Positions 1-7,345 of a stretch of DNA of 64,000 nucleotides are shown piece after piece. The position numbers were made by a program, and so were the translations under genes. How positions within the stretch are numbered: the stretch's first letter is position 1; every line of letters starts with the position of its first letter. The notes under the pieces were generated by a model that saw only the letters and a program-made list of their open reading frames with translations, did no database searches and had not been told where the DNA came from. The stretch covers positions 17,099 through 81,098 of the forward strand of contig NZ_AP025468.1 of the NCBI RefSeq assembly GCF_024347355.1. The letters are read 5' to 3'. This DNA is from Vibrio chagasii (GTDB taxonomy: Bacteria; Pseudomonadota; Gammaproteobacteria; Enterobacterales; Vibrionaceae).

Positions 1-67
1 TGGCAATAAAGAAAGCGGCGACAACTCCAGCTAGAGCGGTCAGCCATAGTTGTTTTTTCTCTAGCAT
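1..67 (-). CDS. Small membrane protein, 5' fragment (possible holin)
   Basis: Only the first 22 codons are in clean sequence; the gene runs off the window start. The ATG at 67 opens a peptide with a short charged start (MLEKKQ) followed by a hydrophobic stretch rich in Leu, Ala, Val and Phe, which is a probable transmembrane helix. It lies just downstream of the DNA methyltransferase on the same strand. In the noisy inverted copy (about 28740-28960) it is followed directly by the endolysin gene, so a holin or other lysis membrane protein is the best guess from position. The rest of the gene can be read only in the error-rich copy, so its length is unknown (probably under 80 codons). Confidence 0.45.
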   Translation of the reverse strand, partial: MLEKKQLWLTALAGVVAAFFIA

Positions 68-89
68 CAGAGCCTCACGCTTTACGTTT

Positions 90-1136
90 TTACAACTGGT
101 TAAATGATTCAACCGTCGACATATAAGTGCCTTCTTCCATCTCAATACCAATAAAGCGGCGGTTTAACTTCACGCACGCCTTACCCGTTGAACCGGAACC
201 CATAAAGGCATCAAGCACCACATCACCCTCTCGACTGCTCGCAGTAAGAATGTGCTCCAGCATTTCCGCTGGCTTTTCGCATGGATGCTTGCCTGGGTAA
301 TACGCGACGGGAGTGAACGTCCAAACATCGGTATAAGGCACGTCACTTGTGACGCTGAAAGGACGGCGCAGGCTTTCATATTCAGCCTTGAGATCGTCGT
401 ATTGACGAGTTAGCGACTGATAATCAGCATTAAGCGCATCGTATTCTTTGGTTAGTTCATCATGAGAACGCTCAAGCTTTCCGGCATGTTCAGCGAACAA
501 CGCCTGCAGCTTTTCATATTGCTCACGATTAGGAAGCTGCCACTGGCTGGCACTAAACCAGTGCGAACACATCTGAGTGCCTGTGGCTTGGTTGATCTCT
601 TTTGCTGAAATGCCTAATGAATCACGAGCATTTCTGAAATAATTGATCAGAGGCTCGAACACCTCTTTCTTTAGCTCTGCACACTTCTTCGCGTACCCAG
701 CCACGCCTTTTGCATGACCTTCTGAACCGTAATGCTCAGCAAACAGAACACGCTCGGTGGCGGGGAAGAACGAACGCAGGTCGGTTTTTCTCATTCTTCG
801 CCATGGTCCATTAGGCTTAGCCCAAATGATATGGTTCAGAACGTTAAAACGCTGGCGCATAAGCAGCTCGGTATCCGCCGAAAGCTTGTGGCCACAAAAC
901 AAGTAAATGCTGCCGGATGGTTTCAGCACTCGCCAAAATTCCAGCATTACCTCATCCAACCACGCCAAGAACGTTTCGACATCTGGCCACTGATTATCCC
1001 AAGCGTTTTTCTTAACCTGGAAGTAGGGTGGATCCGTCAAAACAAGGTCGACGCTGTTGTCGGGTAAGGTTTTCAGGTAGGTCAGGCAGTCTGCATTAAG
1101 CAGCTGCACACGATTGTCAAAGAATGAATGTTTCAA
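90..1136 (-). CDS. Beta-class DNA adenine methyltransferase with coiled-coil insert
   Basis: Site-specific DNA methyltransferase of 348 residues. The catalytic motif DPPY is near residues 35-38 and the SAM-binding motif DAFMGSGSTG is near 309-318. This order (motif IV before motif I) defines the beta class, and DPPY favours N6-adenine. Between them, at roughly 200-260, lies a heptad-rich coiled coil that probably replaces or extends the target-recognition region. I chose a TTG start at 1136 because GGAGG sits 5 bases upstream and the frame above it lies inside the Com-like gene. The gene follows com (stop at 1159) by 22 bases, so translation may depend on Com. Likely role: protecting phage DNA from host restriction. 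Recognition site not predictable. Confidence 0.9.
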   Translation of the reverse strand: MKHSFFDNRVQLLNADCLTYLKTLPDNSVDLVLTDPPYFQVKKNAWDNQWPDVETFLAWLDEVMLEFWRVLKPSGSIYLFCGHKLSADTELLMRQRFNVLNHIIWAKPNGPWRRMRKTDLRSFFPATERVLFAEHYGSEGHAKGVAGYAKKCAELKKEVFEPLINYFRNARDSLGISAKEINQATGTQMCSHWFSASQWQLPNREQYEKLQALFAEHAGKLERSHDELTKEYDALNADYQSLTRQYDDLKAEYESLRRPFSVTSDVPYTDVWTFTPVAYYPGKHPCEKPAEMLEHILTASSREGDVVLDAFMGSGSTGKACVKLNRRFIGIEMEEGTYMSTVESFNQL

Positions 1137-1158
1137 TGGTGCCTCCGCGCATGGCGCT

Positions 1159-1275
1159 CTAGGCACTCTCCTTAACAATTGACTTGCACCGCTTACACTT
1201 AATAGAAACGGTACCGATAAATTCACAAAGTTTCGCGCCACACTTAGGGCAGCGCAGTTCTATTAGTTTTGTCAT
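1159..1275 (-). CDS. com: Com-like zinc-ribbon translational regulator
   Basis: A 38-residue protein with two cysteine pairs, CPKC near residues 9-12 and CKRC near 27-30, plus a basic tail. This is the pattern of the phage Mu Com family, small zinc proteins that bind mRNA and open the ribosome site of the downstream DNA-modification gene mom. Here the next gene is a DNA methyltransferase with a TTG start, which fits the same arrangement. Mu Com itself is longer (about 62 residues), so this is a minimal version. Assignment rests on the Cys pattern and on context; direct mRNA binding is inference. Confidence 0.65.
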   Translation of the reverse strand: MTKLIELRCPKCGAKLCEFIGTVSIKCKRCKSIVKESA

Positions 1276-1403
1276 ATAGTCTCACTTTCGTGTAGACTCC
1301 ACACCGCTCTGCAGAGCTGGGTGGGCCTTGGTCTGGCGTATGACTTCCGTAATAGGTCAGATGGCTGTGAGGTGTTCCCGCACTTCACAGTCGCCCATTT
1401 CAT
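1272..1403 (-). CDS. Possible 43-residue ORF upstream of com
   Basis: A short open frame (MKWATVKCG...) ends with a TGA that overlaps the ATG of the Com-like gene, the coupling common in phage operons. No strong ribosome site is visible and no family is recognised. It may be a leader peptide or chance. The region 1276-1628 otherwise holds a terminator and probably the promoter for the com-methyltransferase transcript. Confidence 0.25.
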   Translation of the reverse strand: MKWATVKCGNTSQPSDLLRKSYARPRPTQLCRAVWSLHESETI

Positions 1404-1474
1404 TGCCGTACATTTCGCAGCTTCCTCTCCGTCGCCAAACGGGTCTCAGGTACTCAAGGCTGCGTCCAAATACG

Positions 1475-1500
1475 AAAAAACCCCGCCGAAGCGAGGTTTC
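1475..1500 (-). terminator. Rho-independent terminator after gene 1629-1877
   Basis: A GC-rich stem (AACCCCGC / GCGAGGTT with one mismatch) around a short loop lies at 1479-1498. Read on the minus strand it is followed by a run of six T. It sits downstream of the 82-residue gene and upstream of com, so it may be a late-gene terminator that Q-type antitermination overrides. Confidence 0.6.
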
Positions 1501-1628
1501 TTTTCTAATACTAAGAGGTTTCAAGTCTTATTATTAAGCGATGGGTTACAAAAACCGCATCTTGGTAAAACTATATACTGAACACCCCAACTTTGCAACT
1601 ACATATTGTGCCTAAAATTCATTTTCAA

Positions 1629-1877
1629 TCAACATGTAGTGTTTAAGCGCGAAATCATCACATCTCCGGTGCTCGTGGTGATATAGCGACCGTCTGGTAT
1701 TTTCTTTAATTGCCCTGCGATACTTAGCTGTTCCATCACAAACGCTATATGCGGCAAACTAGCCTTCCCAAACGCAAGAACGCGACCTCCAATGCTTTCG
1801 GCGCTTTGTGGGCCACACGAAGCACTTTCAAGTATTTCGCGCACTAAACTCGTTTGGTCTTTTTTAATCTGGTTCAT
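1629..1877 (-). CDS. Small winged-helix-like protein, function unknown
   Basis: An 82-residue protein with a good ribosome site (AGGAGAT, 5-6 bases before the ATG). Its layout (helical half, then LSIAGQLKKIPDGRYIT) resembles a small winged helix with a beta hairpin, so a DNA-binding role is possible but not shown. It is divergent from the plus-strand small genes at 1916-2296, from which 38 bases separate it, so it could regulate them. No family recognised with certainty. Confidence 0.6.
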   Translation of the reverse strand: MNQIKKDQTSLVREILESASCGPQSAESIGGRVLAFGKASLPHIAFVMEQLSIAGQLKKIPDGRYITTSTGDVMISRLNTTC

Positions 1878-1915
1878 AACTTATCTCCTGGCGTATTTAA
1901 GTCAGGGACGACACT

Positions 1916-2043
1916 ATGTATTACCAAGACGGAAAGCCAGTCCTATTTTTGGTGAAATTGGCTTGTGTGACCACGACCTCCTATTGGCAATAAACCACTC
2001 GCTGGGTAATTGGTTCAGAGCTAACGTTCCCCTCGCACAATAA
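1916..2043 (+). pseudogene. Possible small gene with a one-base T-run frameshift
   Basis: An ATG at 1916, with AGGGA upstream, opens a frame that stays proteinaceous only if one T is added to the T5 run at 1946-1950. The joined product would be about 42 residues, ending at 2043. Without the correction the frame stops after 25 codons. Similar homopolymer slips occur elsewhere in this sequence (terL, endolysin), so a sequencing error is plausible. No function recognised. Confidence 0.3.
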
Positions 2044-2059
2044 GCCAGGAGAACAAATC

Positions 2060-2296
2060 ATGACAACCAAGCAAATTCAAAGCGACATCGCCGAAGCTAT
2101 TGAACTTTCAACCAAGCTGCGCGAGATGATTTACAAGCTACACCAAAACACTTGCAGCGAAATGTCCGAGAAAGAAAAGCAGGGCAAACCAATGACGGAA
2201 GAACGCCTGCTAAGTGAAACCATTATCCCAATGATAAGCGACGCCACGCAGCTACATGGCAAGCTGGCCATGCTTGATAATATTTACAACGAATAA
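2060..2296 (+). CDS. Small helical protein, function unknown (moron-like)
   Basis: A 78-residue, mostly helical, charged protein without cysteines or membrane segments. A strong ribosome site (CCAGGAG) lies 8 bases before the ATG, and its own terminator follows at once. It is transcribed against the surrounding minus-strand early genes, which is typical of an independently expressed accessory gene. Not recognised. Confidence 0.65.
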   Translation: MTTKQIQSDIAEAIELSTKLREMIYKLHQNTCSEMSEKEKQGKPMTEERLLSETIIPMISDATQLHGKLAMLDNIYNE

Positions 2297-2297
2297 C

Positions 2298-2323
2298 AAA
2301 GGGCCGCATTTGCGGCCCTTTTT
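2298..2323 (+). terminator. Rho-independent terminator
   Basis: A perfect stem GGGCCGCA / TGCGGCCC is followed by five T, just after the stop of the 78-residue gene. It is flanked by A on the other side, so it may also stop minus-strand transcription from 2331-2597. Confidence 0.85.
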
Positions 2324-2330
2324 GCATTAA

Positions 2331-2597
2331 CTACCTGTAATAACGATAGTCCCGGTTAAATCCCTTGTAACTTCCTTTTATCTCATGCAAAGCCAATGGC
2401 CATAGCACCCAATAAATAAACGTTATCGATAAAGATTGCAAGACGGTGCCGTTTCGCACTTTTCTTCCATAGTCCGACATCACAAGACCAAAACAGCCTA
2501 CTAGAGCGACCACATTGCCAATGCACAAATAAAACACCAACCAACCAAAGAGCTCATCAATGGTTGGAACAGTTAAAACAAGTTGAGTTGTTTCCAT
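2331..2597 (-). CDS. Small two-helix membrane protein
   Basis: An 88-residue protein beginning METTQLVL. It has two hydrophobic segments, about residues 16-40 (LFGWLVFYLCIGNVVALVG) and 57-75, separated by a short basic loop, and a basic aromatic tail. It starts one base after the stop of the DUF4406-like gene and so is translationally coupled to it. An inner-membrane location is predicted. Role unknown; superinfection exclusion would suit position and topology but is a guess. Confidence 0.6.
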   Translation of the reverse strand: METTQLVLTVPTIDELFGWLVFYLCIGNVVALVGCFGLVMSDYGRKVRNGTVLQSLSITFIYWVLWPLALHEIKGSYKGFNRDYRYYR

Positions 2598-2598
2598 T

Positions 2599-3027
2599 TT
2601 ATTTCCAAGCTCCACACTCACAAACCATAGTTCCTCTGTCAATGCTTGGTAGGTAATTATGAGAAGCCCCATAAACCTGACAGACCTTAACTATGATTTT
2701 TCTTTGTTCCACTAACTTGGGGATGTCATCTTCACCTTGAATTAGTATCGACTTGCCAAGCTTTTTGGCTAAGTGATATTCAGCCATAGCACCTTCGCTT
2801 TTCTCCCAATCATTCAGCATAAACAAGGCATCAGCACAGCGAACCATGGCACAACAAATATCCATATATTCAGGCTGAGACAAACCATCTGGCAGTGTGG
2901 CTGGATTTAAAACTACGTTCCCAGCCTTTGTTAACAACGTATCAACCAAGTGAAAGTTATGGCGATTAAATTCAGGCAGGCCGCTCATTGGGCCTGCAAT
3001 ATAGATCTTAGTCTTCAATTTGTTCAC
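2599..3027 (-). CDS. DUF4406-family nucleoside deoxyribosyltransferase-like protein
   Basis: A 142-residue Rossmann-like protein. The start KIYIAGPMSGLPEFN, the middle MVRCADALFMLNDWEKSEGA and AEYHLAKKLGKSIL match the DUF4406 fold, which is related to nucleoside 2-deoxyribosyltransferases. A GTG start at 3027 overlaps the end of the exonuclease gene. A role in nucleotide or NAD-like metabolism is suggested by the fold only. The last 40 residues contain a CECG motif outside the domain. Confidence 0.7.
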   Translation of the reverse strand: MNKLKTKIYIAGPMSGLPEFNRHNFHLVDTLLTKAGNVVLNPATLPDGLSQPEYMDICCAMVRCADALFMLNDWEKSEGAMAEYHLAKKLGKSILIQGEDDIPKLVEQRKIIVKVCQVYGASHNYLPSIDRGTMVCECGAWK

Positions 3028-3853
3028 CAGTAGGAACTGAATCGTAATGATCAAGCAAGCTAACTGCCCATTCCAAAGCTTTTACTTTAAAATCTTCCGT
3101 TTTAACAATGGTGCTTCGATGCTGAGTCTCAAAGCCACCTTTTGTTAAAATCAAACTAATTAAACCTGGTGATAGTTCTCGTGCACTTAAAAACCAATAC
3201 CTGATTTCAATAAACTCGGCATTCTCTACATGATCATACTTCCAGCGGTAATTTTGGTAATCTGGGTTGCCGAACAGTGATTCACGATAAACTTTAAATT
3301 CATCAATCGTTTCTTGGATATCTGCTAAAGCTTCATGCTTGTATTCTTTCTGGATGCGTTGCTCGAGTTCAGGCTTAAAAGCACGAACAGCTAGGTTAAA
3401 TGCTGACACATCCAACTGACGATAGTGCAGGTAATCACTCAGCTCAGGCATTTGACACATCATGTATGTTCTATCGAACATGATAGAACTACCCGCGAGA
3501 ATGGCGCCTGTTTTTTTCTTACGATCATAGGCAGAAATATCCAGCGTTTTTAGATGTGAAATAATCGCGTGCTCTGCATCTTTCAATGAAAGTTTTGAAG
3601 AACGAACTTCATCAAGAAGACCACTTTTCGTATGAGTTTCAATAGCCCATTCGCTGGACTGAGCAATGCGATCTTCCGTTTGATTGATTACCAATCTTAA
3701 AGGTTCTCCGACCTGGTCTAATTGGCTATTTGTAACAATCAGTGCCACTTCAAAAATAGGGTAATATTCCATTCCCAAGTGACCGTTATTAAGGCGACCG
3801 TTAAGACCACCTGTTTCAAAATCCAGCCACAAAAAGTAAGTTCCGTTATTCAT
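3008..3853 (-). CDS. DnaQ-fold 3'-5' exonuclease, oligoribonuclease-like
   Basis: A 281-residue protein. Residues 1-185 resemble oligoribonuclease: a DxE motif near residues 11-13 (WLDFETGGL), a THTKSGL segment, then MPELSDYLHYRQLDVS and HEALADIQETIDEFKVYR, which supply the later acidic and histidine residues. About 95 C-terminal residues are extra relative to the ~180-residue enzyme and are not recognised. The ATG at 3853 is chosen because it overlaps the end of the preceding gene by 8 bases and the Orn homology starts there. With SSB and RdgC upstream, the operon looks like a DNA-metabolism cluster. Confidence 0.8.
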   Translation of the reverse strand: MNNGTYFLWLDFETGGLNGRLNNGHLGMEYYPIFEVALIVTNSQLDQVGEPLRLVINQTEDRIAQSSEWAIETHTKSGLLDEVRSSKLSLKDAEHAIISHLKTLDISAYDRKKKTGAILAGSSIMFDRTYMMCQMPELSDYLHYRQLDVSAFNLAVRAFKPELEQRIQKEYKHEALADIQETIDEFKVYRESLFGNPDYQNYRWKYDHVENAEFIEIRYWFLSARELSPGLISLILTKGGFETQHRSTIVKTEDFKVKALEWAVSLLDHYDSVPTGEQIED

Positions 3854-4010
3854 CATCTTCACCATAATATTCAATAACACCAACGAGTTCGTTGGGTTCT
3901 TCTGTTCTCCAGCTTGGTACCCACTTATCCAACCAACCCATCGCTTGAGACTGCGACATTTGATTATGTGTCATGATATAAGCGACGAGTTGGTTTGAGT
4001 CGGACGGCAT
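3846..4010 (-). CDS. 54-residue acidic-tailed protein, unknown
   Basis: A small frame between ssb and the exonuclease gene, beginning MPSDSNQLVAYIMTHNQMSQ eight bases after the ssb stop. It ends in a strongly acidic EYYGEDDE. It overlaps the exonuclease start by 8 bases, which supports translational coupling. Interestingly, its acidic end resembles what the preceding SSB lacks, but no functional link is shown. Confidence 0.55.
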   Translation of the reverse strand: MPSDSNQLVAYIMTHNQMSQSQAMGWLDKWVPSWRTEEPNELVGVIEYYGEDDE

Positions 4011-4018
4011 AAAGAGTC

Positions 4019-4417
4019 CTATTGAGTCGGTTGCTGTGGTTGTCCCCAACCGCCTGCATGTGGGTTCGCTCCACCAAGCATTTGCATTACGCCGTTGAAC
4101 CCTTTTACTTCAACTTGTGTGGTGTAACGATCTTGACCGCTTTGATCTTTCCATTTGCTGGTAGCTAGCTGACCTTCTATATAAACCTGAGAGCCTTTCC
4201 TTAAATACTCAGCAGCAACTTCAGCCAACTTTCCGTAGATAGCAACACGATGCCATTCGGTTTTTTCACGCTTTTGATTAGTGGCTTTATCTTTCCAAGA
4301 CTCCGACGTAGCAATCGTGATATTGGCAACAGCACCACCTTCAGGAAAATAGCGAACTTCGGGATCTGAGCCGAGGTGGCCCAGCAGGATAACTTTGTTC
4401 ACACCTTTGGAAGCCAT
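4019..4417 (-). CDS. ssb: Single-stranded DNA-binding protein
   Basis: A 132-residue SSB. The OB fold is clear: [18 protein letters not shown] at the start, then [37 protein letters not shown] and YTTQVEV. It binds ssDNA during phage replication or recombination. The protein ends after a short Gly/Gln/Pro tail and lacks the acidic DDDIPF-like tip through which cellular SSBs recruit partners. It starts on the last base of the rdgC-like stop, so the two genes are one operon. Confidence 0.93.
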   Translation of the reverse strand: MASKGVNKVILLGHLGSDPEVRYFPEGGAVANITIATSESWKDKATNQKREKTEWHRVAIYGKLAEVAAEYLRKGSQVYIEGQLATSKWKDQSGQDRYTTQVEVKGFNGVMQMLGGANPHAGGWGQPQQPTQ

Positions 4418-5661
4418 TATGCAGCCTCCTCTGTTTTAAGAACGGTTCGAACACCATCATGACCAGGAGCAGATACAACACCATGCGATTCCAGCATTTC
4501 AACAGCACGAGCTGCTCGGTTATAACCAATCTTGAATTGGCGTTGTACACCAGAAACACTTGCGCGACGGCTCTCAAGAACGTAAGCCTTAATGTCTTCA
4601 AACAATGGCTCATCAAGTTCTTTTTCTGCCTGCTCTGCTTTGATAGTTTCAATCTTTTCCAAATCAGCAGACTGAACTTCAAACTCACCATTTAAATAGT
4701 CGGTTTCTTCACAGCCGCCAAAAGCCTGTACTAAACGATCAATAATGACACCGATATAAGTACAGTTTTCAAACACGGCTGCATTAACTTCATCGTTAAA
4801 ATAACGCTTACTCATGCCAAGGTTTAACTTAGTGAGGATGACGTCAGGGTGACGCTTTCGCTCTGTATCAGACTTAGAATTCAGACCAAAGCCAAGTAGC
4901 GTTTCACTACCGTCTTTAATCGTAAGTCTGGTAAACAAATCAGCGTAAACAACATCTAAGCCATCAAGCATTGAACGCACGTTTTCATCTTCGGCATCAA
5001 AGCCTTCAATTGTTGCGTTTTGCTTCTCGACATCTTTTCCAGGCTTATTTTTTGCTACCAACTTGCCATCTTCATAAAAGCAAAGGTTCTCTGGTTGCTT
5101 CTGCTCTTTAATTGCATGAGACAGAGAACGGCAGGGTTTATAAGCAACACGCATCAAAGTTACTTTGAACGAGCCAAGAGCAGTGCGAAGGTAACGAGTA
5201 AAGTCTTCTGCTGTATTCGTGTTGCTTGCATTGACGACTAGCACCTTGCGCTTCATGTCTATATAAGCACGAATGACTTTTCTGCTAACTTTGAAATATG
5301 GCATTAACTCACGTTCAAACTGCTCAGATAAAGACGTCTTCAGTTCTTGGTTTACTTCACGACCATCGGCTTCTGCCTTGGCTACAGCTTCATCTACACG
5401 CGCATTGATCGTCGCTACATCGATGTCTTTTTCTTCGCTGATGTACGCTAGATGTATAAATTGGTCCATTCGGACAAATAGATCTTCGTTATCTTGAGCA
5501 AATAAAGGATGCGTAAAGCCACGAGATGAACTAGCCGAAGAAATGATAGGCGTGTGACGACGCTTGCTTAAATCTTCCTGCAACTGATCTAAACGAACTA
5601 ACTGCTCAGGCATTTCAATTAGGTTATAAACAAGGGCGTTTTTATAGGTTTCAAATAACAT
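4417..5661 (-). CDS. rdgC: RdgC-family protein fused to an FtsK-gamma winged helix
   Basis: A 414-residue protein. Residues 1 to about 325 are an RdgC-type domain: [12 protein letters not shown] at the start, [21 protein letters not shown] in the middle, the ring-forming DNA-binding protein that limits RecA loading in enterobacteria. After a charged linker (about 326-348), residues 349-410 read [53 protein letters not shown]. This is a near-textbook FtsK gamma domain, the winged helix that reads KOPS sites and contacts XerD. E. coli RdgC is about 300 residues and has no such tail. The frame is continuous across the joint. The operon partner is ssb. Target DNA and role are inference. Confidence 0.9.
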   Translation of the reverse strand: MLFETYKNALVYNLIEMPEQLVRLDQLQEDLSKRRHTPIISSASSSRGFTHPLFAQDNEDLFVRMDQFIHLAYISEEKDIDVATINARVDEAVAKAEADGREVNQELKTSLSEQFERELMPYFKVSRKVIRAYIDMKRKVLVVNASNTNTAEDFTRYLRTALGSFKVTLMRVAYKPCRSLSHAIKEQKQPENLCFYEDGKLVAKNKPGKDVEKQNATIEGFDAEDENVRSMLDGLDVVYADLFTRLTIKDGSETLLGFGLNSKSDTERKRHPDVILTKLNLGMSKRYFNDEVNAAVFENCTYIGVIIDRLVQAFGGCEETDYLNGEFEVQSADLEKIETIKAEQAEKELDEPLFEDIKAYVLESRRASVSGVQRQFKIGYNRAARAVEMLESHGVVSAPGHDGVRTVLKTEEAA

Positions 5662-5672
5662 GATTGAATCTC

Positions 5673-5852
5673 TTAATGTTGAATTGGTTGAATTTGGACA
5701 CCGTGTCCATTTGCGACCACGGACACATTTGGTTCACCATCACAAATCCAACGTTCGTTTTCACAGTGATAACCTTGCTTTTCTAAATATGTTTCTGCTT
5801 GAAAGAACGATTCAAAGGTATAAGGCTCACTACTGAGTGTTATGGCTCGCAT
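5673..5852 (-). CDS. 59-residue protein, unknown
   Basis: A small frame starting [20 protein letters not shown], with AGGAG 5-6 bases before the ATG, directly upstream of the rdgC-like gene on the same strand. It has two cysteines ([12 protein letters not shown]). Its distal part encodes GHGV and VVANG over repeated GGACAC / CCGTG motifs at 5697-5724 that resemble partition sites. Function unknown. Confidence 0.6.
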   Translation of the reverse strand: MRAITLSSEPYTFESFFQAETYLEKQGYHCENERWICDGEPNVSVVANGHGVQIQPIQH

Positions 5853-5866
5853 AATGGCTCCTAGGA

Positions 5867-6397
5867 CTAAGCTGCTTTATCTATCGCTTCTTTTGACTTT
5901 TTTGCGATAGAAAACTCATGTGCTGTTATTTCATCTACATTCTTTGGTAGGTTTAATGAGGTGGAAATGTAGACGTCACCTTCAAAGGCAAACCACTCGA
6001 TACCGGAAAAAACCACATCACCCCAAGAGATACCAATAGCGCTATAAAGCTCATCCAGAGATACATCGGTGCACTCAGGCTTTAACTTTTCATACTCCGC
6101 TCTAAGTTCGCGAAGCTTATTCATGTTTTCTTTACCTTTAACACGCTGACGTATCCAGCTAGTATTACCTCGTGTTGAACTTGGCTTAGTCCAAAATTCA
6201 GCATCAGGACGGGTATGTGGATTATTAAGAACTAAGTCACCAAATGCATGACCTGTTGCACTAAAAATAAAGGCTGGCTTTGCATCAAAGTGTTCAGCAA
6301 AAGCAGTACATTCAGATTTCAGCTTGCTGACCTGATTTCGGTAGTTAGTCCATGCTGAGTACACATCAGCATGGTTTGATTTGAAAAACTTCTTCAT
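5867..6397 (-). CDS. 176-residue early protein, unknown
   Basis: The start MKKFFKSNHADVYSAW at 6397 is chosen for its ribosome site (CCAGGAGATAAAT). The first 60 residues are helical, followed by a Trp/Pro segment (EFWTKPSSTRGNTSWIRQRV) and a second helical half. I see no catalytic motif, signal or membrane segment, and recognise no family. It sits within the early operon between the zinc-ribbon gene and the 59-residue gene. Confidence 0.65.
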   Translation of the reverse strand: MKKFFKSNHADVYSAWTNYRNQVSKLKSECTAFAEHFDAKPAFIFSATGHAFGDLVLNNPHTRPDAEFWTKPSSTRGNTSWIRQRVKGKENMNKLRELRAEYEKLKPECTDVSLDELYSAIGISWGDVVFSGIEWFAFEGDVYISTSLNLPKNVDEITAHEFSIAKKSKEAIDKAA

Positions 6398-6413
6398 ATT
6401 TATCTCCTGGCTA

Positions 6414-6716
6414 TTATGCGGCTTCATTTTCCGCTGCTTGGTTCTGCTTATCGTAATCACGTTTCCACATCATTAGCGTGTGAGCATCACCAGGCCAATT
6501 ACATAAACTCCAGAACGCAATCACTGCATTCTTTTCCGTGAATGCTGGTGTGTGGAAATTGCAGTTAGGACACATCAGCATTAATTCATTTGTTGCTCGG
6601 TTATACCGCCATTCTGGCAACCATTTCATTTCTGGCTGCAGACTGAATGCCACATTGCACAGGCACGTTCCCATTTCGTCGGGAAGCTTTTTCGCGGCTT
6701 CTTCGTTCATGCACAT
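6414..6716 (-). CDS. Small zinc-ribbon protein (Lar-like?)
   Basis: A 100-residue protein with CLC near residues 18-20 and CPNC near 50-53, followed by FTEKNAVIAFW. This layout resembles the restriction-alleviation (Lar) type of phage zinc ribbon. An exact AAGGAGG Shine-Dalgarno lies 9 bases before the ATG at 6716. It overlaps the end of the upstream Q-like gene by 116 bases. Anti-restriction is only a suggestion. Confidence 0.6.
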   Translation of the reverse strand: MCMNEEAAKKLPDEMGTCLCNVAFSLQPEMKWLPEWRYNRATNELMLMCPNCNFHTPAFTEKNAVIAFWSLCNWPGDAHTLMMWKRDYDKQNQAAENEAA

Positions 6717-7335
6717 GGTCCAACCCCTCCTTATCGAATCGACTCAATATCTGGAGTAGGTGCTTCCAGCGCTTCGACCACGTCATTTCCCACGCACTCG
6801 GCTTCTTACCAGCCAGTTCTGCAATACGTGTTTGCGGTAGCAAATTCTTACCAGCATTCAATGCTTCTCGTTTTTGCTGGCAAGCTAACAAGGCTAAGTG
6901 CTTAATCAGCTCTTTGGATTTCGCAGATTTGATGCTCGGTTCGTTTTTATAGAACTCATCAAGTAATGTTTGTAACAACACTGCAGTTGGAAGCTGCGCA
7001 CCCTCGCTGTAGCAATAGCGCAGCCAATCAGAAATATGTTCTTCGTTTGTGTTCATATCACGCATCAATCTCGCGTAAAGAAATGCTTGAGTCGGTAGTG
7101 GCACCGGAGACTGTTTGAAGCTTTTACAAGGTAAAGTGGTCACCACTGATGCTTTGACTTTAGCGAGACAGGTTCCTTCTTCGTCGGTTATTTCACGGAC
7201 TGGAGATCGAGAGAATTTGTTGTCGCTATATCCATTGTTCTCGAACCCATCAAGTTGCCCACGAGTTTTGGGAACCACTAACAGCGCAGCTCTTAACTCT
7301 TCTCGCAAGCCCTCTTCGTTGTACTTTACGCGCAT
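6601..7335 (-). CDS. Q: Probable Q-type late-gene antiterminator
   Basis: A 244-residue protein. The C-terminal part has TRIAELAGKKPSAWEMTWSK and WKHLLQILSRFDKEGLDHV, a DNA-binding-like helix followed by the W..ML..L...D.EAL pattern seen in phage Q antiterminators. In N15 the Q gene lies just after cro; here one gene intervenes. Its role would be to let RNA polymerase pass terminators into the lysis and head genes. Its last 39 codons overlap the next gene in another frame, so the exact C-terminus could be affected by a frameshift. Family call is moderate. Confidence 0.5.
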   Translation of the reverse strand: MRVKYNEEGLREELRAALLVVPKTRGQLDGFENNGYSDNKFSRSPVREITDEEGTCLAKVKASVVTTLPCKSFKQSPVPLPTQAFLYARLMRDMNTNEEHISDWLRYCYSEGAQLPTAVLLQTLLDEFYKNEPSIKSAKSKELIKHLALLACQQKREALNAGKNLLPQTRIAELAGKKPSAWEMTWSKRWKHLLQILSRFDKEGLDHVHERRSREKASRRNGNVPVQCGIQSAARNEMVARMAV

Positions 7336-7345
7336 AGAACCGCCC

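Noticed and set aside
732..1067. Plus-strand frame of 111 codons
   Set aside because: Antisense shadow of the methyltransferase gene, whose motifs are clear on the other strand.
1321..1581. An 86-codon plus-strand frame
   Set aside because: No ribosome site, it runs through a terminator hairpin, and it is opposite the com leader; no protein-like composition.
4417..5661. KOPS-like octamers in the phage genome as targets of the FtsK-gamma tail
   Set aside because: I noticed no striking cluster but could not count them reliably; a strand-resolved search for GGGNAGGG would decide.
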